DNA of 10,147 nucleotides, taken from contig CAVIAA010000037.1 of the NCBI GenBank assembly GCA_963640685.1, forward strand, positions 1 through 10,147. Reading direction: 5' to 3'. Below, in pieces: positions 1-8,039 of the stretch. A program made the translations under genes and the position numbers. The notes under the pieces were generated by a model, which saw only the letters and a program-made list of their open reading frames with translations, did no database searches and had not been told where the DNA came from. Every line of letters begins with the position of its first letter. Positions within the stretch are counted from its first letter, which is position 1. Source of the stretch: SFEL01 sp963640685 (lineage in GTDB: Bacteria; Bacillota; Clostridia; Christensenellales; CAG-138).

Positions 1-77
1 TGGTAGCGGCGATGTGACTCGAACACATGACACTCCGGGTATGAACCGAATGCTCTAGCCAACTGAGCTACGCCGCC
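1..77 (-). tRNA. tRNA-Met (CAT), elongator
   Basis: Read on the minus strand this folds as a complete cloverleaf with an encoded 3' CCA (positions 1-3). The 7-bp acceptor stem is GGCGGCG/CGCCGCT, closed by a G-U pair. The anticodon loop TTCATAC places the CAT anticodon at 41-43, and the T-loop region GTTCGAGTC is normal. G at position 1 and the GGCGG..GTAGCTCAG start match elongator tRNA-Met of Firmicutes. They do not match the lysidine-modified tRNA-Ile(CAU) or the initiator, which would need a C1:A72 mismatch. It lies 50 bases downstream of the initiator tRNA and is probably cotranscribed with it. Any terminator is beyond the left edge. Confidence 0.95.
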
Positions 78-90
78 ATATTTGGTTTTG

Positions 91-120
91 CCCCGTGCAT
101 CCCTTTGGGGATGCCTGGGG
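91..120 (-). other. hairpin in the tRNA spacer
   Basis: The 50-base spacer between the two tRNAs holds an inverted repeat. GCATCCC (97-103) pairs with GGGATGC (108-114) across a 4-base loop. CCCC (91-94) then pairs with GGGG (117-120) after a 2-base mismatch. In the transcribed minus direction no U-run follows, so it does not look like an intrinsic terminator. A role in processing the tRNA precursor is an inference. Confidence 0.5.
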
Positions 121-127
121 AAAAAAG

Positions 128-203
<76 letters not shown>

Positions 204-216
204 ATGTCACGCAAGG

Positions 217-248
217 ATTATAGTAGCATACGCAGCAGTATAAGTCAA
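217..248 (-). promoter_or_regulatory. sigma-70/A promoter of the tRNA unit
   Basis: On the minus strand, -35 TTGACT (243-248) is followed 17 bases later by TACTAT (220-225) preceded by TGC, an extended -10. A TATAAT overlaps at 217-222. The predicted start falls about 10 bases before the fMet gene. The promoter begins only six bases after the stop codon of the Xre-type gene, with no terminator between, so read-through from that gene into the tRNAs is possible. Confidence 0.8.
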
Positions 249-254
249 GGGGTT

Positions 255-773
255 TTACGATTTTTTTGCCCCTTTGTTCCGGTATCCTATCGTCATAAAG
301 GCTATGCCCGCGGCAATTGCCGCAGCTGTCAATGATATCACCGCCTTCATGGGCATTTCACCGGCGTAATCCATGGCATTTGTCAGGCAGTGCCCGAATG
401 TTCTGCTTTCCGCTGCCTGAATCACCGGCAGCAGCAAAAGCTCCAGAGCAAGCATTATCAGCCCCGCGGCCATAGCCGTAAAGCCGGTTCGTATGCGCTT
501 TTCCGCGGCGTTGAGCTTTGCTATCGCGGCTATGCTCTGCTTTCCTTCGGTCGCCGCGGGTATGCTCTCAGCACCCTTTAGCAGCTCGTCCGTGGATACG
601 CCAAAAAGCTCGCTTATTGCGACTATTTTTGATGTCTCCGGCGCGGCGTCGTTCAGCTCCCATTTTGAGACCGACTGGCGGGAAACGTCGAGCTGCTCCG
701 CAAGCTGCTCCTGCGAAAGACCCGCCGCCCTGCGAAGCTGCTGTATCCTTTCGCCTATTGTTATTTCTTTCAT
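255..773 (-). CDS. Xre-family HTH regulator with two C-terminal membrane segments
   Basis: The 172-aa protein has an N-terminal HTH_3/Xre DNA-binding domain (about residues 5-61) containing GLSQEQLAEQLDVSRQSVSKWE, the standard helix-turn-helix of Cro/C1-like repressors. A short linker follows, then two hydrophobic stretches (about 97-119 and 143-164) and a basic tail (RNKGAKKS). This Xre-plus-membrane layout is common in Clostridia and suggests a membrane-tethered repressor; its target and signal are not visible. I chose ATG at 773. AAAGGAG lies 10 bases upstream and the HTH domain starts here, whereas the longer frame to 914 begins inside the likely -10 box and adds 47 residues of non-domain sequence. 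The gene has its own promoter (913-942), a roughly 130-base leader with a palindrome (856-876), and no terminator before the tRNA promoter. Confidence 0.85.
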   Translation of the reverse strand: MKEITIGERIQQLRRAAGLSQEQLAEQLDVSRQSVSKWELNDAAPETSKIVAISELFGVSTDELLKGAESIPAATEGKQSIAAIAKLNAAEKRIRTGFTAMAAGLIMLALELLLLPVIQAAESRTFGHCLTNAMDYAGEMPMKAVISLTAAAIAAGIAFMTIGYRNKGAKKS

Positions 774-855
774 TGCTCGAATACTCCTTTGCGGTTTTGT
801 CAGGCATAGCATACCCCGAAAGGCGGCTTTTGCACTACCAACCATGCTTGGAAAA

Positions 856-876
856 TTCGCAACCGGCGGTTGCGAA
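856..876 (-). promoter_or_regulatory. perfect palindrome in the leader of the Xre-type gene
   Basis: TTCGCAACC (856-864) and GGTTGCGAA (868-876) form a perfect 9-bp inverted repeat around a 3-base centre. It lies about 80 bases upstream of the start codon and inside the predicted 5' leader. In the minus direction it is followed by TTTT, so as RNA it could be a weak attenuator hairpin. As DNA it could be an operator, perhaps autoregulatory. The sequence alone does not choose between these. Confidence 0.5.
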
Positions 877-912
877 GCCGTTCTGCGACCCCAAAATCCC
901 AAGCTCACCCCC

Positions 913-942
913 ATTATAGCTTAATTGGCCGCAAAAAGGCAA
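913..942 (-). promoter_or_regulatory. putative promoter of the Xre-type gene
   Basis: On the minus strand, TTGCCT (937-942) and a perfect TATAAT (913-918) are separated by 18 bases. The -35 box overlaps the end of the U-tract of the clpB terminator. A start near 905 would give a leader of about 130 bases. Confidence 0.6.
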
Positions 943-973
943 AAAAGCCGCCCCGGGCAAAGTCCGGAGCGGC
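941..973 (-). terminator. intrinsic terminator of clpB
   Basis: In the minus direction a 10-bp stem (964-973 pairing with 947-956, including one G-U) encloses a 7-base loop and is followed at once by six T residues (946-941). It starts 11 bases after the clpB stop codon and isolates clpB from the regulator downstream. Confidence 0.92.
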
Positions 974-984
974 ACAGTATTTTG

Positions 985-3573
<2,589 letters not shown>

Positions 3574-3629
3574 ATGTTTATCCTCCTCGGAGCGATATTT
3601 TCTTCAAGTAGTATGTGCTAATATCTCTT

Positions 3630-3656
3630 TTAGCACTCTCACCCTTCGAGTGCTAA
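3630..3656 (-). promoter_or_regulatory. CIRCE operator (HrcA binding site)
   Basis: TTAGCACTC (3630-3638), nine bases, then GAGTGCTAA (3648-3656): this is a perfect match to the CIRCE consensus TTAGCACTC-N9-GAGTGCTAA. It lies between the clpB -10 box (3661-3666) and the clpB start, over the expected transcription start. HrcA bound here would block transcription until heat or folding stress. An imperfect extra half site, GTGCTAA, lies at 3615-3621. I saw no CtsR-type direct repeat in this intergenic region. Confidence 0.95.
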
Positions 3657-3660
3657 TTGT

Positions 3661-3689
3661 AGTATAAAACCTTGTACGCATCTTCATAT
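3661..3689 (-). promoter_or_regulatory. likely clpB promoter
   Basis: On the minus strand TATACT (3661-3666) is a good -10 box, placed five bases before the CIRCE element. The -35 region 17 bases upstream (ATATGA, 3684-3689) is poor, so the call rests on the -10 box and its position relative to the operator. Confidence 0.5.
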
Positions 3690-3710
3690 AAGTTTGAAAT
3701 AATTGTGAAG

Positions 3711-3739
3711 TGGCAAAAAAGCAAAAGCTGTTGTATAAT
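3711..3739 (+). promoter_or_regulatory. promoter of the 77-aa plus-strand gene
   Basis: A perfect TATAAT (3734-3739) lies 17 bases after a weak -35 TGGCAA (3711-3716). The start codon at 3769 follows after about 20 bases of leader that include GGAGG. It diverges from the clpB promoter, with about 45 bases between the two -10 to -35 blocks' inner ends. Confidence 0.55.
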
Positions 3740-3768
3740 ATCAGAAAACCGCATTGGAGGAATATTGG

Positions 3769-4002
3769 ATGAAGATCAGGGATATAACCGAGCCGGTCGG
3801 CTTTTTCAAGGCTGTAAGCTCCTGCTCCGGCAGGGTGGAGCTGGTTACCGCAGAGGGGGACTGCCTCAACCTCAAGTCCCGTCTTTGCCAGTATATCGCG
3901 CTTACGCAGATGTTTGAGGACGGGCGGGTAGAGGATATCGAGCTCGTTCTGAGCATTCCCGGTGAGCTTTCAAAGCTGCTGCCGTATATCGAGGCGGAAT
4001 AG
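3769..4002 (+). CDS. small conserved-looking protein of unknown function, possibly HPr-fold-like
   Basis: A 77-aa soluble, acidic protein with no signal peptide or membrane segment. I place the start at ATG 3769, with GGAGG 9 bases upstream; a TTG at 3754 overlaps that ribosome site and is unlikely. The stretch GRVELVTAEGDCLNLKSRL followed by a helix and a beta-like segment (VEDIELVLSI) recalls the second half of HPr-type PTS phosphocarriers. The expected catalytic histidine is absent: the protein contains no histidine at all. Short proteins of this type in gut Clostridia are often misnamed in databases, so no function is assigned. It is monocistronic, with its own promoter and a strong terminator, and is divergent from clpB. 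Confidence 0.8.
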   Translation: MKIRDITEPVGFFKAVSSCSGRVELVTAEGDCLNLKSRLCQYIALTQMFEDGRVEDIELVLSIPGELSKLLPYIEAE

Positions 4003-4014
4003 CCCCCAAAACAC

Positions 4015-4041
4015 AACGAGCCGTTTCCGGCTCGTTCTTTT
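4015..4041 (+). terminator. bidirectional intrinsic terminator
   Basis: AACGAGCCG (4015-4023) and CGGCTCGTT (4028-4036) form a 9-bp perfect stem with a TTTC loop, followed on the plus strand by CTTTTG. It closes the 77-aa gene. In the minus direction the hairpin is followed by GTGTTTTG, a weaker U-run, so it can also serve the convergent hydrolase operon. Confidence 0.88.
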
Positions 4042-4043
4042 GT

Positions 4044-4685
4044 TTATTTTTCGCAGTCCAGCACTATTATCCTGTTGCTGCCGAGGCTGTCCACAGTTAT
4101 TACCGCCTCGCTCTGGCGCATGCGGTGTATCGCGCAGTTCTTTGCGTTGTCGAGGAAAGGCGAAAGCTCGTTGAGCTCAAAGGCCAGCTTTTCGCTCGCG
4201 TAGTGCATGGGTATGACCACCTTGGGCGCTATCTTGTATGCGATATCCAGCGCCTGCTTGTAGTCAACGGTGTAAACGCCGCCAACGGGTATGAGCAGTA
4301 TGTCTATATGTCCCATCGCCTTTATTGTGTCCTCGCTCGGCATATGCCCTATGTCGCCCATATGCGCAAGGCTGAGGCCGTCCGCCTCGAGTATGAATAT
4401 TATGTTGCTGCCGCGCTTTGCGCCCTGCTCCTCGTCGTGCCAGGAGGGGAGGCCGGTTATTTTGAAATCGCCAACGGTATATTCGCCCGGGACGGATATC
4501 ACCTTTGCGCCCTTTGCGGCGGCGGTGTAGTTGTGGTCGTGGTGAGCGTGGCTCACGGTAACGCAGTCCGCCTCGACAGGAGCGATATCATAGCCTGTTT
4601 CGGGGTCGCAGGGGTCGGTAAGTATTTTTGTTCCGCCCTCGCTCTCGATCAAAAAGCAGGAATGTGCAAGTCTCTTTATAAGCAT
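4044..4685 (-). CDS. metallo-beta-lactamase-fold hydrolase (UlaG/UPF0173-like)
   Basis: This 213-aa cytosolic protein has the metal-binding pattern of the MBL superfamily, Lactamase_B_3/UlaG-like branch. The pattern is HAHHDH (residues 46-51), the strand containing HMGD (108-111, Asp bridging the metals), PVGG (133-136) and a late MH at 160-161. The N-terminal half (IKRLAHSCFLIESEGGTKILTDP) is the standard first beta hairpin with its metal-proximal Asp. Relatives include ascorbate-6-phosphate lactonase and many uncharacterised hydrolases, so the substrate is not predictable. ATG at 4685 is preceded by GGAGG, which lies inside the last codons of the upstream gene; only four bases separate the two genes, indicating translational coupling. 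Of its 21 Ile codons, 18 are ATA. Confidence 0.9.
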   Translation of the reverse strand: MLIKRLAHSCFLIESEGGTKILTDPCDPETGYDIAPVEADCVTVSHAHHDHNYTAAAKGAKVISVPGEYTVGDFKITGLPSWHDEEQGAKRGSNIIFILEADGLSLAHMGDIGHMPSEDTIKAMGHIDILLIPVGGVYTVDYKQALDIAYKIAPKVVIPMHYASEKLAFELNELSPFLDNAKNCAIHRMRQSEAVITVDSLGSNRIIVLDCEK

Positions 4686-4689
4686 ATAT

Positions 4690-5331
4690 TTATACCTCCG
4701 TGGAATTTGTCTGTTTTGCAGCGCATCTGTTCATATACAGCAGCCTTGCGGTGCATCCCCCGAAGAGGCCGAGCGCGTTGCGCGCCGCGTCCCGCTCGCC
4801 GTCCGTCAGCCCGTCAAAGAGCGAAAGCACGCAGCGTGCGCAGCGGCGGTTGAGCGCCGCCCGCTTTTTTTCCGGCTGCTCCCCGGCAGCGGTGCCGAGC
4901 CAAATCGCCCTTTTCGCCGTGGGCATATCCGGTATATCGCAGCCGCCGTTTCGGCCGAGCATAAGGCATTTTATCAGCGCATACTCCTCATCGTCCTGAG
5001 CCGTTTGCGGCATCGGCGGGGTTTTACAGCTGTTTATTATATGCCTGGCGATTGCGCCGTATGCTTCGTTTGATAGATGAAAGCCGACGTGCCGGTTTTC
5101 CGCCGTGATGCGGCCTATGAGCGGTGCGCCGAAAAGCTCGACTGGGTGCTGCATCAGCCTTTCATTCAGCAGCTCCGCCCAGTATTCCGCCGTTTTGCCT
5201 GTCGTGTAGCCGAGCGGCAGCGAAAGCTCCGCCTGCGGGTTGTCCGCGTCCGGCGCCGCGATGCATATATTCTGCATAAGCTCCTGCAAGCTGCGGCGGA
5301 TATGCAGCATTATTTGGGAATTTACCTGCAT
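4690..5331 (-). CDS. uncharacterised protein, possible ArgS-N/DALR-like fold
   Basis: A 213-aa soluble protein that I do not recognise firmly. Residues about 35-100 (GKTAEYWAELLNERL ... GAPLIGRITAENRHVGFHLS) resemble the N-terminal additional domain of arginyl-tRNA synthetases, and the helical C-terminal half could be DALR-like. No HIGH or KMSKS catalytic motifs are present, so it is not an active synthetase. It has eight cysteines, including CARC (164-167), which could hint at a metal site but is not a standard finger. GTG at 5337 is a possible start; I prefer ATG at 5331 because AGGTG sits about five bases before it. It is the first gene of an operon with the MBL hydrolase, behind a TTGACA promoter. 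Confidence 0.75.
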   Translation of the reverse strand: MQVNSQIMLHIRRSLQELMQNICIAAPDADNPQAELSLPLGYTTGKTAEYWAELLNERLMQHPVELFGAPLIGRITAENRHVGFHLSNEAYGAIARHIINSCKTPPMPQTAQDDEEYALIKCLMLGRNGGCDIPDMPTAKRAIWLGTAAGEQPEKKRAALNRRCARCVLSLFDGLTDGERDAARNALGLFGGCTARLLYMNRCAAKQTNSTEV

Positions 5332-5361
5332 CGGCACACCTGTAAATTAGAATGATTATTA

Positions 5362-5390
5362 AGATTACGGCTTTTTTGGGCTTTTGTCAA
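5362..5390 (-). promoter_or_regulatory. promoter of the two-gene operon
   Basis: On the minus strand a consensus -35 TTGACA (5385-5390) is followed after 17 bases by TAATCT (5362-5367). The -10 keeps the T1, A2 and T6 positions of the consensus. Transcription would start about 25 bases before the ATG at 5331. Confidence 0.65.
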
Positions 5391-5443
5391 TAAGCGCCGC
5401 AGCCGCTGCACGAAATTTCACATTTCATTTATTGCAAAAAAGC

Positions 5444-5467
5444 AAAAAAAGGGGGGGTCGCCCCCCC
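5444..5467 (-). terminator. terminator of the phage late operon
   Basis: In the minus direction seven G and seven C residues (5467-5461 and 5457-5451) pair around a 3-base CGA loop, followed by seven T residues (5450-5444). It begins five bases after the holin stop codon and ends the minus-strand phage transcript before the host operon promoter. Between 5391 and 5443 I see no gene; the phage-host boundary probably lies near here, but with the other end outside the window no att repeat can be identified. Confidence 0.88.
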
Positions 5468-5472
5468 GGTCG

Positions 5473-5874
5473 TTATTCCTCCCTCTGCTCCTCCTTTAGC
5501 TTTGCAAGCGCGCCCTTTAGCGCCGCCGGCATGGGCAGCCCGATGCGCCCCGCGTTCTCCAGTATGGAAAGCCCCTCGTTTGCGATGTAGAACATGCACA
5601 CCGCGCTCCTGACGGCGCCGTTTGTCGCGGGCGCGAGCTTGTCGAGCAGCGTTGAAAGCGCTACCAGCACGAATATGAACACCTTCTTCATGAGCCCCTT
5701 GAAGCCTATCGCGCTGCTGAGTGTTTTTGAAAGCGCGGCGTAGGCAACGCCGGTGACGTAGTCCATGACCACCGCCGCAACCAGCGCGGTTATCATGGCG
5801 TCCCAGGGGCCAAATACATAGCTCAGCGCCCCGCCTATCGCGGCGGCCGCCCCGTTTATAATGTTGTTATTCAT
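5473..5874 (-). CDS. phage holin (Phage_holin_4 / toxin-secretion type)
   Basis: This 133-aa small membrane protein makes the lesion that releases the endolysin. Three hydrophobic stretches are visible: about 7-22, 27-47 and 64-78. The motif DYVTGVAYA after the second segment and the conserved C-terminal NEGLSILENAGRIGLPMP identify the Phage_holin_4/TcdE-like family. A charged tail (KLKEEQREE) follows, as in most holins. Its ATG overlaps the endolysin stop by ATGA (5871-5874), the usual coupled lysis cassette, though here the holin follows the lysin. It is the last gene of the phage transcript. Confidence 0.93.
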   Translation of the reverse strand: MNNNIINGAAAAIGGALSYVFGPWDAMITALVAAVVMDYVTGVAYAALSKTLSSAIGFKGLMKKVFIFVLVALSTLLDKLAPATNGAVRSAVCMFYIANEGLSILENAGRIGLPMPAALKGALAKLKEEQREE

Positions 5875-6440
5875 TTTTCTTCTCCCTTCAGTATTTTTTC
5901 CATAAGCTCGCGGCAGGGGCAGCTTGACGGGTCGCAGGGCTTAGCCCCGGCTGCGCTCTCGCTCAGCGCCGCAAGCCGCCCGTACCTGTTCCAGTACCCC
6001 GCGCCGTTTGAATCGAGACAGTTCAGCACGACGCCGTCGTCCCGCCCCATTGCTTCAATTACCAGCCCGCCGCCGATATACGCGCCGACGTGGTGTATAC
6101 GCCTTCCGTCGTGCCTGAATACGAGGTCGCCCTTTTCCAGCTCTGCCCGCTCCTTCAGCTTTTCGCAGGCGGAGTACAGCCCCCTTGAGGATACGTCGCT
6201 CTTTATCAGCTTGTTATCCAGCAGGAATTTGACTATCAGCCCGCTGCAGTCAAACGCTGCGATGGGGCTTCGCCCCTCCGCCCTCCGCCTTTGCCATAGG
6301 GCGATAGCCCTGTTTGCGTTTATCTCGCTGGTCTCCCTTTTGCGTATCCAGCTTTCGGTTATCGCAGTTTCTCCCTGTGCGCCCCATACATATATGTCGC
6401 CCACGTGCTCCTTCAGGTATTTTATGAAAAGCTCAGTCAT
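5871..6440 (-). CDS. NlpC/P60-family endolysin
   Basis: This 189-aa phage lysin is expected to be a peptidoglycan endopeptidase that cuts stem peptides (typically D-Glu to diamino acid). The NlpC/P60 catalytic Cys is in FDCSGLI (C65) and the His in IHHVGAYIG (H117). The third polar position is probably Glu129 (VIEAMG) where a His or Asn is more usual. The long N-terminal part (YVWGAQGE, about 17-24) is typical of phage lysins of Clostridia. There is no separate cell-wall-binding domain; instead a short tail with three cysteines (C169, C174, C176) ends the protein. It has no signal peptide, so export depends on the holin. AAGGAG lies nine to ten bases before ATG 6440, and the gene is coupled to the holin by ATGA. 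Confidence 0.92.
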   Translation of the reverse strand: MTELFIKYLKEHVGDIYVWGAQGETAITESWIRKRETSEINANRAIALWQRRRAEGRSPIAAFDCSGLIVKFLLDNKLIKSDVSSRGLYSACEKLKERAELEKGDLVFRHDGRRIHHVGAYIGGGLVIEAMGRDDGVVLNCLDSNGAGYWNRYGRLAALSESAAGAKPCDPSSCPCRELMEKILKGEEK

Positions 6441-6460
6441 GTTTTTACTCTCCTTTTATA

Positions 6461-6691
6461 TCAGGGGGAGCTCAGCTCGGCTATTTTTGCGTCTATATAC
6501 GCCTTTATCGCCCTGTTTTGAACCGGGTTTGCCGAGGTATCCGACATTGCGTCGTCTACCGTGCCGGTGTCCGGCGTTATGGAAAGGTCGTCCGCTCCGA
6601 TTAGCCCCGCGGCTCTTGCCTCAAGGTATTCATCGGCGCTCTTAAATACGTGTACCTTCATTGCGCTGAGCTTGCTTTCGGTTGCCGTCAT
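6461..6691 (-). CDS. small tail-fibre-associated phage protein
   Basis: A 76-aa protein. The stretch VDDAMSDTSANPVQNRAIKAYID (about 45-67) is a widely repeated phage tail-fibre/appendage motif (the 'S.TSENPVQNKVI' type) that usually precedes a C-terminal coiled coil. The N-terminal half (KVHVFKSADEYLEARAAGLIGADDLSITPD) matches the style of short phage proteins beside tail fibres. Its ATG overlaps the stop of the gene before it (ATGA at 6688-6691), and it ends 20 bases before the lysin. A function in the tail appendage is inferred from motif and location. An internal Met at residue 11 is a possible alternative start. Confidence 0.75.
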   Translation of the reverse strand: MTATESKLSAMKVHVFKSADEYLEARAAGLIGADDLSITPDTGTVDDAMSDTSANPVQNRAIKAYIDAKIAELSSP

Positions 6692-7026
6692 TGCTTTTTT
6701 ACCCCCAATATATAGTATTCAACACTCGCCGTATTTGCCTCGCTCGCGCTGCGTACCGTCAGCAGCAGCTTTGTTGCGTATTCGCCGAGCAGCCGGCAGG
6801 TGACGGGCGACGTGCTGCCGCCTGTCCTGCTCTCAAAGCCGTCCTCCGGCTTTCTGCGGTAATACGCTATTAGCTCTGTGCTGGAGCCTACCGTGGTCTT
6901 TATCGCAAGCAGCAGCGGCTCGACCGTCTTGCTTACGGTAAGCACCCTCGGCGCGCTTATACCTGAAAAGCTGCCGGATACCGTCTCCAATCCGTAGCTT
7001 ATTCCGCTGACCATATTAAAAAGCAT
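6688..7026 (-). CDS. hypothetical phage structural protein
   Basis: A 112-aa protein rich in Ser, Thr, Val and alternating hydrophobic residues, suggesting a beta-sandwich (for example TRLLGEY/ATKLLLTVRSAS near the C-terminus). There is no membrane segment or signal peptide and I recognise no named family. It sits between a tail-fibre protein and a small fibre-associated protein, four bases after one and overlapping the other by four. It therefore very likely belongs to the tail-tip or fibre apparatus. The ribosome site before ATG 7026 is a G-rich GGGGGTAG four bases upstream, made of the stop region of the preceding gene. Confidence 0.7.
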   Translation of the reverse strand: MLFNMVSGISYGLETVSGSFSGISAPRVLTVSKTVEPLLLAIKTTVGSSTELIAYYRRKPEDGFESRTGGSTSPVTCRLLGEYATKLLLTVRSASEANTASVEYYILGVKKQ

Positions 7027-7030
7027 TTTT

Positions 7031-7447
7031 CTACCCCCACATCAGCACATATACCGTAATGTCAGCGCCCGGCAGCTCTGCTGCTGAAAACGTCAGCGCG
7101 CCGTAGCCCTGAAGCGAGCAATATACCCTTGCCCCAACGTATTCCTCGTAGCCCTCCGGCGCGGGGCTGACTATCGCGAGCTTGCCGCTGCGCATCCCCT
7201 TTGCGGAAACCGTCTGTGTGCAGCCGTAGCTGCCCTCGGTCCAGCCGGTTTTTGGCAGCGTCAGCTCAAGGCTCGTTGGCTTTTCGGCGTATTCCGCGTG
7301 GGTGTGTGCGGCCTCCGCTGCACCGATGTCGCTTGGGGATAGCGGGTCGCCGCCGTCCTTTGCGTGGGTCTCGGCGTGCCCGTTTGCAAGGCTGGTTCCG
7401 CCAACGCCGTTTGCAAGCACCAGCTTATTCCCTAAATATACCGCCAT
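7031..7447 (-). CDS. phage tail fibre/collar-type protein with His motifs
   Basis: This 138-aa protein contains HAETHAKDGGDPLSPSDIGAA (about 24-44) and AAHTHAEY (46-53). These motifs are typical of tail-fibre and collar proteins of phages of Firmicutes, in which HxH-type histidines can bind metal along a trimeric shaft. The C-terminal part (about 60-138) is beta-rich (SLELTLPKTGW ... VYVLMWG) and is the likely receptor-facing or capping domain. It is short for a complete fibre. The start ATG 7447 has GGGGGGAGAG six bases upstream. It lies 15 bases after the BppU-like gene and four before the next gene. Confidence 0.82.
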   Translation of the reverse strand: MAVYLGNKLVLANGVGGTSLANGHAETHAKDGGDPLSPSDIGAAEAAHTHAEYAEKPTSLELTLPKTGWTEGSYGCTQTVSAKGMRSGKLAIVSPAPEGYEEYVGARVYCSLQGYGALTFSAAELPGADITVYVLMWG

Positions 7448-7462
7448 TATCTCTCCCCCCTG

Positions 7463-8026
7463 TTATGAGTATCTGAGTATGCGCCATGTCGTAACGCTCC
7501 CCGCGATGGCCTCGCGGCAGGCAACGGCAGCCTCGTTTGCCTCCGCCGCCGCAGCGCCCGCCTCCTGCTCAAGCTCCTCTGTCCTCCTGATGAGGGCAGT
7601 AAGCTGCGGGTATTCCGCAGCCGCCTTTAGCGTGTCCTCGGATAGTATCCCGCGCCTGCAGCCAAAGCTGAACCTTGCGGTGGTTATAAGGGTGGAGAGC
7701 TCCTTTCCGGAGTACACCTGCAGCTCACATTCCACCCTGCCCGGGGAAATCGAGCCGCAGAGCAGCTCGATATCTACCTCGTTGTTGAGGCTGCCGCAGA
7801 GGGTAACGCCGCCGCCCGTGTCGCTGCTGTCCTGGCAGGCGGTGCCGTTGGGCTTGGAAAACACCGCGATGACCCTGCAGCCGGTCAGGTCAACCGGGTA
7901 TCCGCCGTCGCTTAGCAGTATCTTGAGCGTGTTGCCGTTATCCCCCTCAACTACGGTAAAGTCCCTGTTTGCCCCTGCGTCGGCTATGTCGAGGGCTATT
8001 TCGAATACCTTCTTTACCTCGGACAT
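7463..8026 (-). CDS. BppU-like baseplate upper protein
   Basis: This 187-aa protein has an N-terminal half (about 18-125: DFTVVEGDNGNTLKILLSDG, then PVDLTGCRVIAVFSKPNGT) that resembles the BppU N-terminal domain. In lactococcal-type phages that domain links receptor-binding proteins to the baseplate. The C-terminal part (about 143-175, EELEQEAGAAAAEANEAAVACREA) is an alanine-rich coiled coil, ending in SVTTWRILRYS. A role in docking the fibre encoded just downstream is inferred from domain and gene order. GGAGGGG precedes ATG 8026 by about six bases. Confidence 0.8.
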   Translation of the reverse strand: MSEVKKVFEIALDIADAGANRDFTVVEGDNGNTLKILLSDGGYPVDLTGCRVIAVFSKPNGTACQDSSDTGGGVTLCGSLNNEVDIELLCGSISPGRVECELQVYSGKELSTLITTARFSFGCRRGILSEDTLKAAAEYPQLTALIRRTEELEQEAGAAAAEANEAAVACREAIAGSVTTWRILRYS

Positions 8027-8039
8027 TCTCCGCCCCTCC

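Noticed and set aside
1..77. tRNA-Ile2 (lysidine CAT) as identity of the first tRNA
   Set aside because: The acceptor stem and anticodon arm match elongator tRNA-Met of Firmicutes better than tRNA-Ile(CAU).
91..127. tRNA-spacer hairpin plus A-run as an intrinsic terminator
   Set aside because: The A-run follows the hairpin on the plus strand; in neither direction is the stem followed by a U-run.
774..914. N-terminal extension of the Xre-type regulator to ATG 914
   Set aside because: The extra 47 residues are not part of any domain, the start lies in the likely -10 box, and ATG 773 has an AAAGGAG site and begins exactly at the HTH domain.
6461..8026. Diversity-generating retroelement target in the tail-fibre genes
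   Set aside because: No reverse transcriptase, template repeat or near-identical variable repeat is seen in the window.
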